61,076 nucleotides of DNA, from assembly GCA_964581175.1 (NCBI GenBank), contig CAZONI010000013.1, positions 1 through 61,076 on the forward strand. Reading direction: 5' to 3'. Origin of the DNA: B46-G9 sp964581175. Lineage in GTDB: Bacteria; Desulfobacterota; DSM-4660; Desulfatiglandales; Desulfatiglandaceae. Positions within the stretch are counted from its first letter, which is position 1. Every line of letters starts with the position of its first letter. Made by a program: the position numbers and the translations under genes. The notes under the pieces were generated by a model, which saw nothing but the letters and a program-made list of their open reading frames with translations, was not told where the DNA came from and searched no databases. Shown piece by piece: positions 34,270-43,264 of this stretch.

Positions 34270-35562
34270 ATGAACATCGTATTCCTCTCCATCGTGATGA
34301 TTGCCTTCGGCGCTGCTGGATGGCGCCAGCTCCACTGGACGGCGGCCGTCATCGGGGCGGCGTCTCCGATGGCGGCGCTGAGCAAGGCCATGGTGACCGC
34401 CGCGGCGAACTCCGTGGAGCTGGCCCTGGGCCTCATCGGCGTCATGGCACTGTTCCTGGGCTTGATGAAGGTGGCCGAGGCAGGGGGACTCCTGCGGATC
34501 CTTGCCCGGCTGATCAGGCCTCTCATGGTCCGCCTCTTTCCCGATGTGCCGCCGGACCATCCTGCAATGGGGGCAATGATCCTGAACATGTCCGCTAACG
34601 CCATGGGATTGGGAAACGCGGCCACCCCTTTCGGGATACGAGCAATGCAGGAACTGGACACGCTCAACAGCCGTCCGGGCACGGCCACCGATTCCATGGC
34701 CCTCTTCCTCGCCATCAATACTTCGAGCGTCACCCTCCTGCCGACCGGGGTGATCGCGCTCCGGGCAGCGGCCGGGTCCAAAGATCCGGCAGGCATCCTC
34801 TCGACCACGCTTTTTGCCACGGTCTGTTCCACGCTTGCGGCCATTTGTGCGGCTTTTGCCTATAAACATTTTTTCAAAAAGGATCGGCCCGAAGAAACCC
34901 CAGGTGCTCACGCGGCGCGTGCCGCGGAAACAGACGGAATGTCTCTGGATGATGCCGCAGGGGAATATCCGGTCTGGGTCAGCCTTCTAGCGTTCGCTTT
35001 CCTGGCGGCCTGTATTCCCCTCGCGGTGCTGTGGGGCACGGCCGTTTCTCCCTGGGTCATCCCCGGGCTCATGGTGGGTTTTCTGGGTTTCGGACTCGCG
35101 AGGCGCGTTCGTGTTTACGAGGTCTTCGTGGAGGGGGCAAAAGAGGGCTTCCGGGTAGCGGTCAAGATCATCCCGTACCTGGTCGCCATCCTGGTCGCGG
35201 TGGACATGTTTCGCGCCAGCGGCGCCATGGAGGCCATGGTTCACGTCCTGGGACCCTGGACGGCGAAGATCGGACTGCCGCCCGAGGCCCTTCCCATGGC
35301 GATCGTGCGGCCGCTTTCCGGGTCGGGCGCTTACGGGGTCCTGGCTTCCCTCATCAACGATCCGGCGATCGGGCCTGACAGCTATGTGGGCTACCTGGTC
35401 TCGACCCTGCAGGGTTCGACTGAAACGACCTTTTACGTACTGGCGGTCTACTTCGGCGCCGTCCAGGTCCGGCGCATTCGGCACACCCTCGCCGCTGCCC
35501 TCACAGCAGACCTGGTGGGCATCATGGCCGCTGTTGCCATCTGCTCCTATTTGTACGGATAG
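34270..35562 (+). CDS. SpmA-SpmB-type fused membrane protein (nucleoside-recognition/Gate family)
   Basis: 430 residues, two halves each with Gate-domain features. The N-half (about 1-195) resembles SpmA (LGLMKVAEAGGLLRILARL; NMSANAMGLGNAATPFGI; NTSSVTLLPTGVIALR), the C-half (about 235-430) resembles SpmB (ILVAVDMFRASGAMEAMV; PLSGSGAYGVLASL; GSTETTFYVLAVYFGAV). In Firmicutes these are two genes linked to spore core dehydration; here they are one protein in a non-spore-former context. The transport substrate is unknown. It lies 9 bp after the DUF2156 gene. Confidence 0.88.
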   Translation: MNIVFLSIVMIAFGAAGWRQLHWTAAVIGAASPMAALSKAMVTAAANSVELALGLIGVMALFLGLMKVAEAGGLLRILARLIRPLMVRLFPDVPPDHPAMGAMILNMSANAMGLGNAATPFGIRAMQELDTLNSRPGTATDSMALFLAINTSSVTLLPTGVIALRAAAGSKDPAGILSTTLFATVCSTLAAICAAFAYKHFFKKDRPEETPGAHAARAAETDGMSLDDAAGEYPVWVSLLAFAFLAACIPLAVLWGTAVSPWVIPGLMVGFLGFGLARRVRVYEVFVEGAKEGFRVAVKIIPYLVAILVAVDMFRASGAMEAMVHVLGPWTAKIGLPPEALPMAIVRPLSGSGAYGVLASLINDPAIGPDSYVGYLVSTLQGSTETTFYVLAVYFGAVQVRRIRHTLAAALTADLVGIMAAVAICSYLYG

Positions 35563-35574
35563 GTTCTGTCTCTA

Positions 35575-35603
35575 TTGACATGCATACCCTTAATCAGTAT
35601 ACT
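35575..35603 (+). promoter_or_regulatory. sigma70-type promoter for the PA2779/PA2778-like pair
   Basis: TTGACA at 35575-35580, exactly 17 bp, then TATACT at 35598-35603: near-consensus -35/-10 boxes. It lies about 75 bp before the start codon at 35678. Confidence 0.8.
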
Positions 35604-35677
35604 CGGCATCCTTTACAGAGAAATGTTTGTGATGGAATTCCGCGTCTATCCATTCTAATTCAAGGAGGGAGTACACC

Positions 35678-36094
35678 ATGATTCGCACGATAGCCAAACC
35701 AGTCTGTCTTCTCTTGATTCTCTGTTTGCTGTTCACCACGTTTGCCTTCGGCCGGGCGCAGGCAGCCATGGTCGGCACTGAAACGGTGCTCAATGCCGCC
35801 ATGACTCACCAAACCGACCGTGCCCGCCTCAACGCATTCTTGGGCCGCCCGAGGGTCCGAACAATCCTGGAAGCCCAGGGGATCAGCCCTGAGGAAGCCA
35901 GGGCACGCATTGCATGTCTCTCGGATAACGAAGTGCGCCACATGGCAGCCGCACTGGACCGGCTTCCTGCAGGCGGCAGTGCAATCGGCGCATTGATCGG
36001 GGCCGGAGTGCTTATCTTCATCGTTCTCCTGATCACGGACATTCTCGGGCTCACGCATGTCTTTCCATTCGTGTACCATCATCACCGCAGGTAA
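35678..36094 (+). CDS. PA2779-family protein
   Basis: 138 residues. N-terminal signal-like helix (LLLILCLLFTTFAFG), a central soluble part (DRARLNAFLGRPRVRTILEAQG, EEARARIACLSDNEV) and a C-terminal TM (IGALIGAGVLIFIVLLITDILG). This matches the family named after Pseudomonas PA2779, function unknown. RBS AAGGAGGGAG. The downstream PA2778-like peptidase gene overlaps it by 38 bp, the usual pairing. Confidence 0.85.
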   Translation: MIRTIAKPVCLLLILCLLFTTFAFGRAQAAMVGTETVLNAAMTHQTDRARLNAFLGRPRVRTILEAQGISPEEARARIACLSDNEVRHMAAALDRLPAGGSAIGALIGAGVLIFIVLLITDILGLTHVFPFVYHHHRR

Positions 36095-37058
36095 TTCCAC
36101 GGCGACGCACCGGAAAGGTGCGTCGCTCCAGCACAGCTGGCTATTTTTCTTATTTTTGCTGTTTGTTGCCGGGTGCGCCGGACCCCGACTGGCGCAAATT
36201 CGGCAGCAGATGATCGGAGTTCCTTCCCGGGTCGCTCTCAGAAATGTTCCTTCGTATGTCCAGAATGCCTATCAATGTGGACCGGCCGCCCTTGCCATGG
36301 TCCTCAGTTGGAGCGGATTTCCAGCGACGCCGGGGGACCTGGTCTCCAAAGTGTACAATCCCGCGCGGAAGGGAACCCTTCAGCCGGCCCTCGTGGGAGC
36401 AACCCGGCGGTCCGGCCGGATAGCATACCCCCTATCCGGGACCTTGGCCCTGCTCCAGGAGGTGGCGGCGGCGCATCCAGCCATCGTGCTGCTGAACCTT
36501 GGGCTCTCGTGGTACCCGAAATGGCATTACGCCGTGGTTACGGGATACGACCTCTCCGATGGCGTTATTGAGCTGCATTCCGGGAAGAAGACCCCTGAGT
36601 TTCTTCCCTTTCGGGTCTTTGAGAACACCTGGAGGCGAAGCAAATACTGGGGCCTCCTCGTCCTGCGGCCCTGTGATCTGCCTGCCACCGCTGAGGAGAA
36701 ACCCTACCTCGAGGCCGTGCTCGGCCTGGAAAAGGCCCGCCAATGGCACGGTGCGGTCGAGGCATACCAGGCTGCGCTGGGGCGCTGGCCCGGGAGCCTG
36801 CCTGCCCTCATGGGTCTTGGAAACAGTTACTATGCCCTGGGGGAGCTTTCCGGGGCGGAAAAGGCCTTTCGAACGGCTGCGAGCCTGCATCCGGATTCTG
36901 GGGCCGCACTCAACAACCTGGCCCAGGTGCTCTGGGAGCAGGGCCGGCTGAAGGAAGCCCTGGATGCAGCGCGAAAAGCGGTCTCTCTCGGAGGCCCCCT
37001 GGCCGAAACCTACCAGAAAACCCTCAACGAAATAGAATCCGGAAACCCCTCTCAATAG
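36057..37058 (+). CDS. PA2778-family C39-like cysteine peptidase lipoprotein with TPR
   Basis: 333 residues. Lipoprotein signal with lipobox FVAGC (C40), C39-like peptidase domain with the catalytic Cys in YQCGPAALAMVL and His in KWHYAVVTGY, then TPR repeats at about 220-325 (YQAALGRWPGSLPALMGLGN; NNLAQVLWEQGRLKEALDA). The only visible start is inside the PA2779-like gene, so the two are translationally coupled. C39-type peptidases cleave or bind peptides; the substrate is unknown. Confidence 0.87.
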   Translation: MSFHSCTIITAGNSTATHRKGASLQHSWLFFLFLLFVAGCAGPRLAQIRQQMIGVPSRVALRNVPSYVQNAYQCGPAALAMVLSWSGFPATPGDLVSKVYNPARKGTLQPALVGATRRSGRIAYPLSGTLALLQEVAAAHPAIVLLNLGLSWYPKWHYAVVTGYDLSDGVIELHSGKKTPEFLPFRVFENTWRRSKYWGLLVLRPCDLPATAEEKPYLEAVLGLEKARQWHGAVEAYQAALGRWPGSLPALMGLGNSYYALGELSGAEKAFRTAASLHPDSGAALNNLAQVLWEQGRLKEALDAARKAVSLGGPLAETYQKTLNEIESGNPSQ

Positions 37059-37067
37059 CCATCTGCT

Positions 37068-38039
37068 CTATGGTTCAACCCGGACCTGGAGGTAGAGATC
37101 TCCCCGTCGCAGGTCGTCCAGGGGTTTTCCCATTCCCTCCAGTCTGAGGCGCGTCCCGTCACGCACTTCCGGGGGAACGGTGACTGCGAAGATTCTCTTC
37201 CTGAATCCCCACGGGATATTGACCAGTTTCCGAGTTCCCGCTTGTGCTTCCATAGGGGTAACAGTCAACGTGCCGTAGAGATTCGGATCGTCCATCGGGG
37301 CAGAGGTATGGATGACCTGTAAGCGATGGGTCCTTTTCTTCTCGGTAGTTCGGCGCAGGTTCTCGGTAAGGCCCGTCCAGGGGATCCGGAGAAAAAGCTT
37401 CAGGAAGAGCATGCCCGCGAGGAACCCGCCAATGTGTGCCCACCACGCTATCCCGGCCCCGTGGGAAGTGGTTCCGGCTGCGCTGAGCGACTGCAGGAGA
37501 AACCAGATTCCCAGGAATATATAGGCCGGGATCTCGAGGAAGAGGGGAAAGAAGAATATGGGGATAAGGGTGAGGATCTTTGCCCTCGGATAAAGGATGA
37601 AGTAGGCCCCCATGACCCCGGCTATGGCCCCGCTCGCCCCTATGGTGGGCACCTGGGAATGCCAGTTGAGCGCGAGATGGGACAGCCCTGAAACGAGACC
37701 GCAAAGCAGATAAAAGGAGACGTATCGCAGAGGTCCCAGCCGGTCTTCAACATTGTCCCCGAAGATGTAGAGAGACCACATGTTCCCGAGGAGATGCCAG
37801 AACCCCCCGTGAATAAACATGAAGGAGAAAAAAGGGAGTACCTGCTGGCCGAGTGAAAAATAGGCACTGATCCTCGGCACGGAATAACGGACGGGAACGA
37901 GGCCATAGGTGAGAAAAAACCTCTGTAGATCAGGACCGTGACCAAGCTCGATCAGATAGACGAGTACATTCACGCCTATGATCAGGGTGTTCACGACGGG
38001 GTAGTTGCGGGACCGAATAGTATCTCGTATGGGTATCAT
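37068..38039 (-). CDS. Rhomboid intramembrane protease with DnaJ C-terminal-like domain
   Basis: 323 residues. Rhomboid core about 1-225 with the HGGFWHLLGNMW motif, catalytic Ser in GASGAIAGVMGAY and catalytic His in WWAHIGGFLAGM. After a basic linker, residues about 250-323 (GTLTVTPMEAQAGTRKLVNI, VTVPPEVRDGTRLRLEGMG, GDLYLQVRV) match the substrate-binding C-terminal domain II of DnaJ/CbpA, without a J-domain. This could present unfolded membrane proteins to the protease; that is inference. It is convergent with the PA2778-like gene. Confidence 0.87.
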   Translation of the reverse strand: MIPIRDTIRSRNYPVVNTLIIGVNVLVYLIELGHGPDLQRFFLTYGLVPVRYSVPRISAYFSLGQQVLPFFSFMFIHGGFWHLLGNMWSLYIFGDNVEDRLGPLRYVSFYLLCGLVSGLSHLALNWHSQVPTIGASGAIAGVMGAYFILYPRAKILTLIPIFFFPLFLEIPAYIFLGIWFLLQSLSAAGTTSHGAGIAWWAHIGGFLAGMLFLKLFLRIPWTGLTENLRRTTEKKRTHRLQVIHTSAPMDDPNLYGTLTVTPMEAQAGTRKLVNIPWGFRKRIFAVTVPPEVRDGTRLRLEGMGKPLDDLRRGDLYLQVRVEP

Positions 38040-38354
38040 AGCCTTCCAGAAGCACTTTTTATAACGTAAAGGTTTGTTCTAAGGCAAGTCCGTTTCTGAT
38101 AGTCAAAAAAATGACAGCACTCCTTTTCTCCAGGTGATTTGCCGTGAGCCGCCGGAAAAGCCATGGAAGCAAAATAATAATTGATAAAACAGTAAGTTAG
38201 AGAATGGTGCAAAAGGAAGAAAAGCAGGTTTTGCCTCTGGCATGAGTTGTGCTTAAAGAGATAGAAGGGATTTCCGTGTGGGACGTCTCCTTCAGGATTT
38301 GGGGTTCGAGATCGGGTAGTGAACATCCGCCATGATGAACAACCGGAGGATACG
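38040..38354. other. Intergenic region upstream of the flagellar cluster
   Basis: No convincing gene before the small ORF at 38355. It holds the promoter for the rhomboid gene (not identified) and a sigma54-like promoter on the plus strand at 38238. A stretch rich in A and T lies at 38171-38190. Confidence 0.5.
38238..38253 (+). promoter_or_regulatory. sigma54-like promoter upstream of the flagellar TPR gene
   Basis: TGGCAT-GAGTT-GTGCT: both GG (-24) and GC (-12) are kept, with one mismatch in the -12 box. It lies about 100 bp before the small ORF at 38355. Confidence 0.65.
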
Positions 38355-38420
38355 ATGAAGGCTTGGAGAATGATCCTTCTTATTCAGCTGCTGCAATCCA
38401 TCCGGGATAAGGAAAAATAA
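38355..38420 (+). CDS. 21-codon leader ORF
   Basis: ATG with GGAGG 5 nt upstream, encoding MKAWRMILLIQLLQSIRDKEK, then TAA. The next start codon (38429) is 8 nt after the stop and has no good ribosome site of its own, so translation of this ORF may couple to the TPR gene. The peptide is short and hydrophobic in the middle. It may be only a coupling leader. Confidence 0.5.
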   Translation: MKAWRMILLIQLLQSIRDKEK

Positions 38421-38428
38421 CGATCCTC

Positions 38429-41400
38429 ATGCGCATGTCGAAAACCAGATGGTATTTCGTGTACCTGCTTCTGCCGGCACTGCTCGGTCTCCTGTATTGT
38501 GCGCAAAGCTCGTATGCGGGGAACCGCGCCCTCGATGTGTGCCTCCAAACGCAGGAAAAGGAACGGACCGTTTTGCTGCGGATGGATCATTTCACTCCCT
38601 GCACCATCGAATCCCCTGCGCCCGGAAAAATAGTGCTGGACGTGCGGGAGACCGTCCCCGGGCCCCTATTCAAAGAGCACCTGAAAAGATGGGCAGATTC
38701 TCTTGGCCTGGTCCCGGGAAGAGGTCGTAATATGCTGCTCTTTATGAAATTTCCGAAGCCCGTGAGAGAAGTACGATGCGCGTGGCTTCAGGGACAACAG
38801 CTCCTTTTTCTGCGATTTTTCCTGAAGGAGAAAGAGAAGAATCCCTCTCCTTCAGGTGCATGCGTTTTGGGTGACCTGCGGTTCGGAATCAGGAAGAGAT
38901 TTGTGAGGACCGTCATGGATCTGACCGCCAGACCTCAATGGCGCTTCAGCTTCGGAGGAGCGGACAAGGTCGACATCGCTCTGCCGGACGCGAAAAACAG
39001 GATGGTGAAGCTGCACCAAGCTCCCTGGAAGAACATGAAGGGAGTTCATCTGAAGTCACATGCCGGCGAGCTGAGGATCTCGCTGCAATTCGAAACTGCA
39101 ATGACAGCCTTCAGGCTTTTCTGGCTGGATGTGGGGAGCCGACTAGTTCTGGATTCCTTTCATACGCCGGATGCAGCACTCGTGGAGAACGTAAAACCGC
39201 CTTCCTGGTTTGGGAGACCGGAAAAACCGGTGAAGGAGACTGCCGGAACCACCTCCGGGGCCAAAACGCTTGCGGACGAAGCAATTTCCAAGGCATTGCC
39301 GGTGACCGCGCCGGGTTCCCTCATCTCCCTTCCGGATTTGATGACCTCGGAAGAAAACAGCAACGCATCCAAGGATGGTCACACAAGTCATGCAGCCGCG
39401 ACGCAGCCCGTCCATTTGGAAGCAAGCCGAAGATCGCATTTTTCGGACTCCGCCGGGAAAAAGTCCACGGACGGACTTTTTGAGATTCCATCGAAACCGG
39501 AGCGACAGGGGCAAGCTGATCAGACCAAAAAAGAGCCGGAGATCGGGCCTGAAGTCGGTGGAGATTTCGGACCAAGGATCACGATCAGCATCCCAAAACA
39601 GACTATTTCAGCGCCTCAGAAAAGTGAAAAGAGGAATGCCGTCGTTCTCTCAGGGCCTGCTCGGGTCAAGGAACCGGAAAAGGAAAAGCCCAAATTCGAG
39701 CCCAAGGAGGCGGCATTGTACGGAAAAATCCTTCAGGCAAGAGATCTTCACCGTGCGGGCGAGGCGTTGGACCTCATTCATCGCTTCCTTACGAATTATC
39801 CGAATTCGGATGTTGCTCAGGAAATATTGTTCATGAAGGCGAATATCCTTTTTTCCCAGGTTCAGGAAGGACAAAAGGGGATGTTGGACAGGCTGGTCGA
39901 GGCATATCAGGACGTCATAAACAGGTTTCCTCGTTCCGATCTGGCCCTGGAGTCGTACGTGAAAATGGCCAAGGCGTATGCCATGAAAGGGAATCACTAC
40001 CTGGGAATAAGCTGCCTTGACCTTGCTATTCGCCGGTATCAAGACAAGACAAACCTGGCGGGCGCCTATCTGGAACGCGGGGAGATCTACCTGGAGAAGA
40101 ACCTCTCAGAAAAGGCTGTAGAGGATTTCAAGACTGTTCTGACGAGGTATCCCTCATCACGCTGTGTCCCCTTCGCGCTCTTTGGAATCGCAAGATACCT
40201 GCAAGCAAGGGGACTGTATGGTGAAGCTCAGGAGAGACTCACCAGAATTCAGAAATTGAGCCCCGATTTCTTTATGGACGAGCCCAATTTCCTCTCCGTA
40301 CAGGCACAAAATTTCCTGTACCTGAAAGAGTACCCAAAGGCTCGGAGTTTTTTCTATCGCGCCGTTAACCTTTCAAATCAGGCGGAAGGGAATGATCTCC
40401 TGTTAGTCCACATTGGGGACACCTACCTCCAGGAGTCACGACGGAAAAAGGCCGAGAGCTTCTATACCCAAGTGAAAAAGAGCTTTCCAGGCTCCGAAGG
40501 AGCATCCATCGCCGAGCTTCGTCTGGGAGATCTCCATGGAGATGTGGATAAATTCAAAGAAGTCGAGAAGAAACAACTTAATGCCCCAATTGCCGAAATT
40601 GCAACCCTGAAAGTGGCAAACGCCTACTACAAATCCGGACTATACCAGAAGGCCATGGAAGCTCTGAAGGGGCTGACCGAAAAACCTCCGAAAAATTCCA
40701 TGCTGAATGCGGCAAGGTCCCTTTTTGGCCAGGCAGCGGAAAAGGCCATGGAAGATCTCTTCAAACAGGGGAAATTCTCCGAAGTGATTGCCTTGTTCCG
40801 TGCTAACGAGGCCCTTCTCAAGGGAAAGATTCGCCCGGGCAAGCAGATCCTGGTCGCCCAGTCACTCCAGGAGGTGAAAGAGTATTCCGGTGCGATCTCA
40901 GCGTACAGGGATCTCGATCCGGCTGATTTGAGCACGGACAAAAAGAAAGCCTATTACCTGGGTCTGGCGGATTGTCTATGGCTTTCCGGGTTGTCGGCGG
41001 ACAGCATTCGCGTACTGGAAGGAGCGCGCAAGGCCGGCTTATCATCCGAAAGCAGGCTGGCAGTCACGCGCTCCCTGGCCGGCAGATATGCAGAAGAAAA
41101 GCGTTTCAACGAAGCCTATCAGCTTTATGCTGCAATGATTCAAGGAAAGAAGAACCTGGATACCAAACAGATGGCTGATTGCTACCTCTCCATGGGAGAA
41201 GTGCTGAATGCTCAGGGGAAGTACCCGGAGGCCAGGGCGGTCCTCAATCGTTCGATTGCCCTCTCGGAACGGACAAAAGCGCTGAAGCCGGTGCTTCTTT
41301 CATCTCTTGGGAAGTTGGGAGAGAGTTATCTGAAAGAAGGGAGATACCGGGATGCTCTCCAGGCCTACACTCAGGCGCTTGGTGCGGGGTATGAAAAGGA

Positions 41401-41740
41401 CAAGCCGGGTTTTTGGGATGTGAAACTGGGCCAGGCGGAGGCCCTCATGAAAATGGGGGAGCGGACAGCCGCTGAAAATGTGTTGAACGGGGTATATGAG
41501 GAGCGAGGCCCCGATACGCGTTACTGGGATTTGAGGTTTCATTTGGCCCAGGAATACGTAAAAGCAGGGAACCTCCAAACAGGAGAGAAGCTCCTGAGAG
41601 AAGTCTCGGAAGAAGGGACACCGGCGCTCCAATCGGACGCGCAGATCAAGTTGGGAAGCCTGAGTCTCCGCAGACAACTTGAAAAACTCTCCATCTGGCC
41701 ACAGTTGGGAGACCAAGAACAGAGACATGCCGGACAATAA
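38429..41740 (+). CDS. Large exported TPR protein of the flagellar cluster
   Basis: 1103 residues. N-terminal signal peptide or anchor (WYFVYLLLPALLGLLYCAQ), two AMIN-like beta domains at about 30-250, a low-complexity acidic/basic linker at about 260-420, then many TPR units to the end (for example AYLERGEIYLEKNLSEKAVEDF, ALFGIARYLQARGLYGEAQE, CYLSMGEVLNAQGKYPEAR). No catalytic motif. It probably acts as a periplasmic or membrane scaffold; its place directly before the sigma54 activator and flgB suggests a link to flagellar assembly. A second Met at 38435 is an alternative start. Confidence 0.8.
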   Translation: MRMSKTRWYFVYLLLPALLGLLYCAQSSYAGNRALDVCLQTQEKERTVLLRMDHFTPCTIESPAPGKIVLDVRETVPGPLFKEHLKRWADSLGLVPGRGRNMLLFMKFPKPVREVRCAWLQGQQLLFLRFFLKEKEKNPSPSGACVLGDLRFGIRKRFVRTVMDLTARPQWRFSFGGADKVDIALPDAKNRMVKLHQAPWKNMKGVHLKSHAGELRISLQFETAMTAFRLFWLDVGSRLVLDSFHTPDAALVENVKPPSWFGRPEKPVKETAGTTSGAKTLADEAISKALPVTAPGSLISLPDLMTSEENSNASKDGHTSHAAATQPVHLEASRRSHFSDSAGKKSTDGLFEIPSKPERQGQADQTKKEPEIGPEVGGDFGPRITISIPKQTISAPQKSEKRNAVVLSGPARVKEPEKEKPKFEPKEAALYGKILQARDLHRAGEALDLIHRFLTNYPNSDVAQEILFMKANILFSQVQEGQKGMLDRLVEAYQDVINRFPRSDLALESYVKMAKAYAMKGNHYLGISCLDLAIRRYQDKTNLAGAYLERGEIYLEKNLSEKAVEDFKTVLTRYPSSRCVPFALFGIARYLQARGLYGEAQERLTRIQKLSPDFFMDEPNFLSVQAQNFLYLKEYPKARSFFYRAVNLSNQAEGNDLLLVHIGDTYLQESRRKKAESFYTQVKKSFPGSEGASIAELRLGDLHGDVDKFKEVEKKQLNAPIAEIATLKVANAYYKSGLYQKAMEALKGLTEKPPKNSMLNAARSLFGQAAEKAMEDLFKQGKFSEVIALFRANEALLKGKIRPGKQILVAQSLQEVKEYSGAISAYRDLDPADLSTDKKKAYYLGLADCLWLSGLSADSIRVLEGARKAGLSSESRLAVTRSLAGRYAEEKRFNEAYQLYAAMIQGKKNLDTKQMADCYLSMGEVLNAQGKYPEARAVLNRSIALSERTKALKPVLLSSLGKLGESYLKEGRYRDALQAYTQALGAGYEKDKPGFWDVKLGQAEALMKMGERTAAENVLNGVYEERGPDTRYWDLRFHLAQEYVKAGNLQTGEKLLREVSEEGTPALQSDAQIKLGSLSLRRQLEKLSIWPQLGDQEQRHAGQ

Positions 41741-43091
41741 CGTCTTGTGGACAGCACTAGATGTTCCCGTGCCACAGCGTGTCTGGAACCGTCTGAAAGA
41801 ACTGGGGTTCCGGGTGATCGTTGAAGATGGGAACGGAAACATCCTGGATCGAATCGGCGCATTGACGCCTCGTCTTTGGGTCGGACTGGTACACGGTGAT
41901 CCTGCAGGTCATCTTGATACACTCAGGATGATACAGGAGAAGTGTCCCGGATTGTCCATGATCGCGTTGAGCCGCAATCCATCCGTGGAACAGGCTGTCC
42001 AGGCAGTCAAATCGGGAGTCTTTGACTACTTGCCGGCGAATGTCCCGGAGGATCGCCTGTGGGCTACAGTGGAGGGTGCTCTGAAATCCCCCGGACCTTC
42101 CAGCGGGAGAAATCGACGGGCTCACGAGTTCACTTCCCATGACTTCGAACCTGTTGCGGTGAACCAGGAGATGCTTTCGGTTTTGAAGATGGCCAGAAAA
42201 GTAGCGCCGCGCCGGAGTACGATCATTGTAGAGGGAGAAAGCGGGACCGGAAAGGAGGTTCTTGCCCGGTATATCCACCGAAACAGCGATAGGAGCAAGG
42301 GGCCGTTTATCGCTGTTAACTGCGCTGCACTCCCGGAAAATCTGCTTGAGAGTGAGCTTTTCGGCCATGAAAAGGGGGCATTCACCGGGGCCATTTCCCG
42401 GAAGGCGGGAAAATTTGAACTGGCGGACGGGGGGACCTTGCTCCTTGATGAAATTAGTGAGATCGCTCCTTCTCTCCAGGCCAAACTCCTGCGGGTGCTC
42501 CAGGAAGGAGAGATCGACAGGGTCGGGGGAAAGTTCTCGAAACCTGTGGATGTGCGCGTCATCGCCACCACAAACCGGGACCTGGAGGAGGAGATCGAGA
42601 AAGGGAATTTTCGACTGGATCTCTATTATCGGCTCAGTGTCGTGCCCCTGAAGATTCCTCCTCTCAGGGATCGCCCGGATGATGTTGGTCCCCTTGCGGG
42701 CTTCTTTCTGAAGAAGCACGCGAAACTCAATGGAGAACAACCCAAGACGCTGTCCAAACAAGTCGAAGAGCTGCTGAAACAGCAGAACTGGCCGGGGAAT
42801 GTCCGGGAACTGGAAAATCTTATGGAACGTGCCACATTACTGTTGGAAAGTGAGGTTGTCGGACCGGCTGATCTGGATCTCATCATTTTTCCATCCAGTC
42901 GAAGATCATCACCCAAGATTCTCGAGGTGCAATCCTTGCGGGAAATGGAAAAAAAGATGATTTTTCATGCGCTTGAAGAGAACGAGGGCAACAGGACCCA
43001 TGCGGCCACAATGCTTGGAATCAGCGTGAGGACCCTGCGAAACAAGTTGAATGAATACAAACAAGAGCGAGAGGATATGTCAAATTCTTGA
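41727..43091 (+). CDS. sigma54 enhancer-binding protein with degenerate receiver (flagellar regulator)
   Basis: 454 residues from the ATG at 41727. The N-terminal about 120 residues have a receiver-like pattern but the phosphoacceptor Asp is lost (WVGLVHGDPAGHLD) and the conserved Lys is not seen (YLPANVPED). The AAA+ domain is complete, with Walker A GESGTGKEV and the sigma54 loop GAFTGA, and a Fis-type HTH follows (GNRTHAATMLGISVRTLRNKL). It resembles FlrC/FleR/FlbD-type regulators and probably activates the sigma54 promoters at flgB, fliK and motA. No histidine kinase is adjacent. It overlaps the TPR gene by 14 bp. Confidence 0.88.
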   Translation: MPDNNVLWTALDVPVPQRVWNRLKELGFRVIVEDGNGNILDRIGALTPRLWVGLVHGDPAGHLDTLRMIQEKCPGLSMIALSRNPSVEQAVQAVKSGVFDYLPANVPEDRLWATVEGALKSPGPSSGRNRRAHEFTSHDFEPVAVNQEMLSVLKMARKVAPRRSTIIVEGESGTGKEVLARYIHRNSDRSKGPFIAVNCAALPENLLESELFGHEKGAFTGAISRKAGKFELADGGTLLLDEISEIAPSLQAKLLRVLQEGEIDRVGGKFSKPVDVRVIATTNRDLEEEIEKGNFRLDLYYRLSVVPLKIPPLRDRPDDVGPLAGFFLKKHAKLNGEQPKTLSKQVEELLKQQNWPGNVRELENLMERATLLLESEVVGPADLDLIIFPSSRRSSPKILEVQSLREMEKKMIFHALEENEGNRTHAATMLGISVRTLRNKLNEYKQEREDMSNS

Positions 43092-43209
43092 CGGAAAGGG
43101 GCGGTACCCCGTCTGGAGAACCCGTCCTGAATCAAGCCGGAGGGGCACCTGATGTCTACTGCTCTGCGGGAGGGGACTCGTTTGCAACTGAGCACTTTTC
43201 GCTGACCTT

Positions 43210-43225
43210 TGGTACCGCTTTTGCA
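43210..43225 (+). promoter_or_regulatory. sigma54 promoter of the flgB operon
   Basis: TGGTAC-CGCTT-TTGCA, one mismatch to the consensus, 40 bp before the flgB start. GG and GC are spaced by 10 bp as required. Confidence 0.75.
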
Positions 43226-43264
43226 ATGAAGCGGTGTACCAGCATGTTACACGGGAGAATGATC

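Noticed and set aside
33535..34911. Long minus-strand open frame across the DUF2156 and SpmA-like genes
   Set aside because: The translation is compositionally odd (Arg, Gly and His rich) and overlaps two well-supported plus-strand genes.
43088..43264. N-terminal extension of FlgB from the upstream in-frame start
   Set aside because: The stretch contains the sigma54 promoter and shows no similarity to FlgB; the ATG at 43265 has a proper ribosome site.
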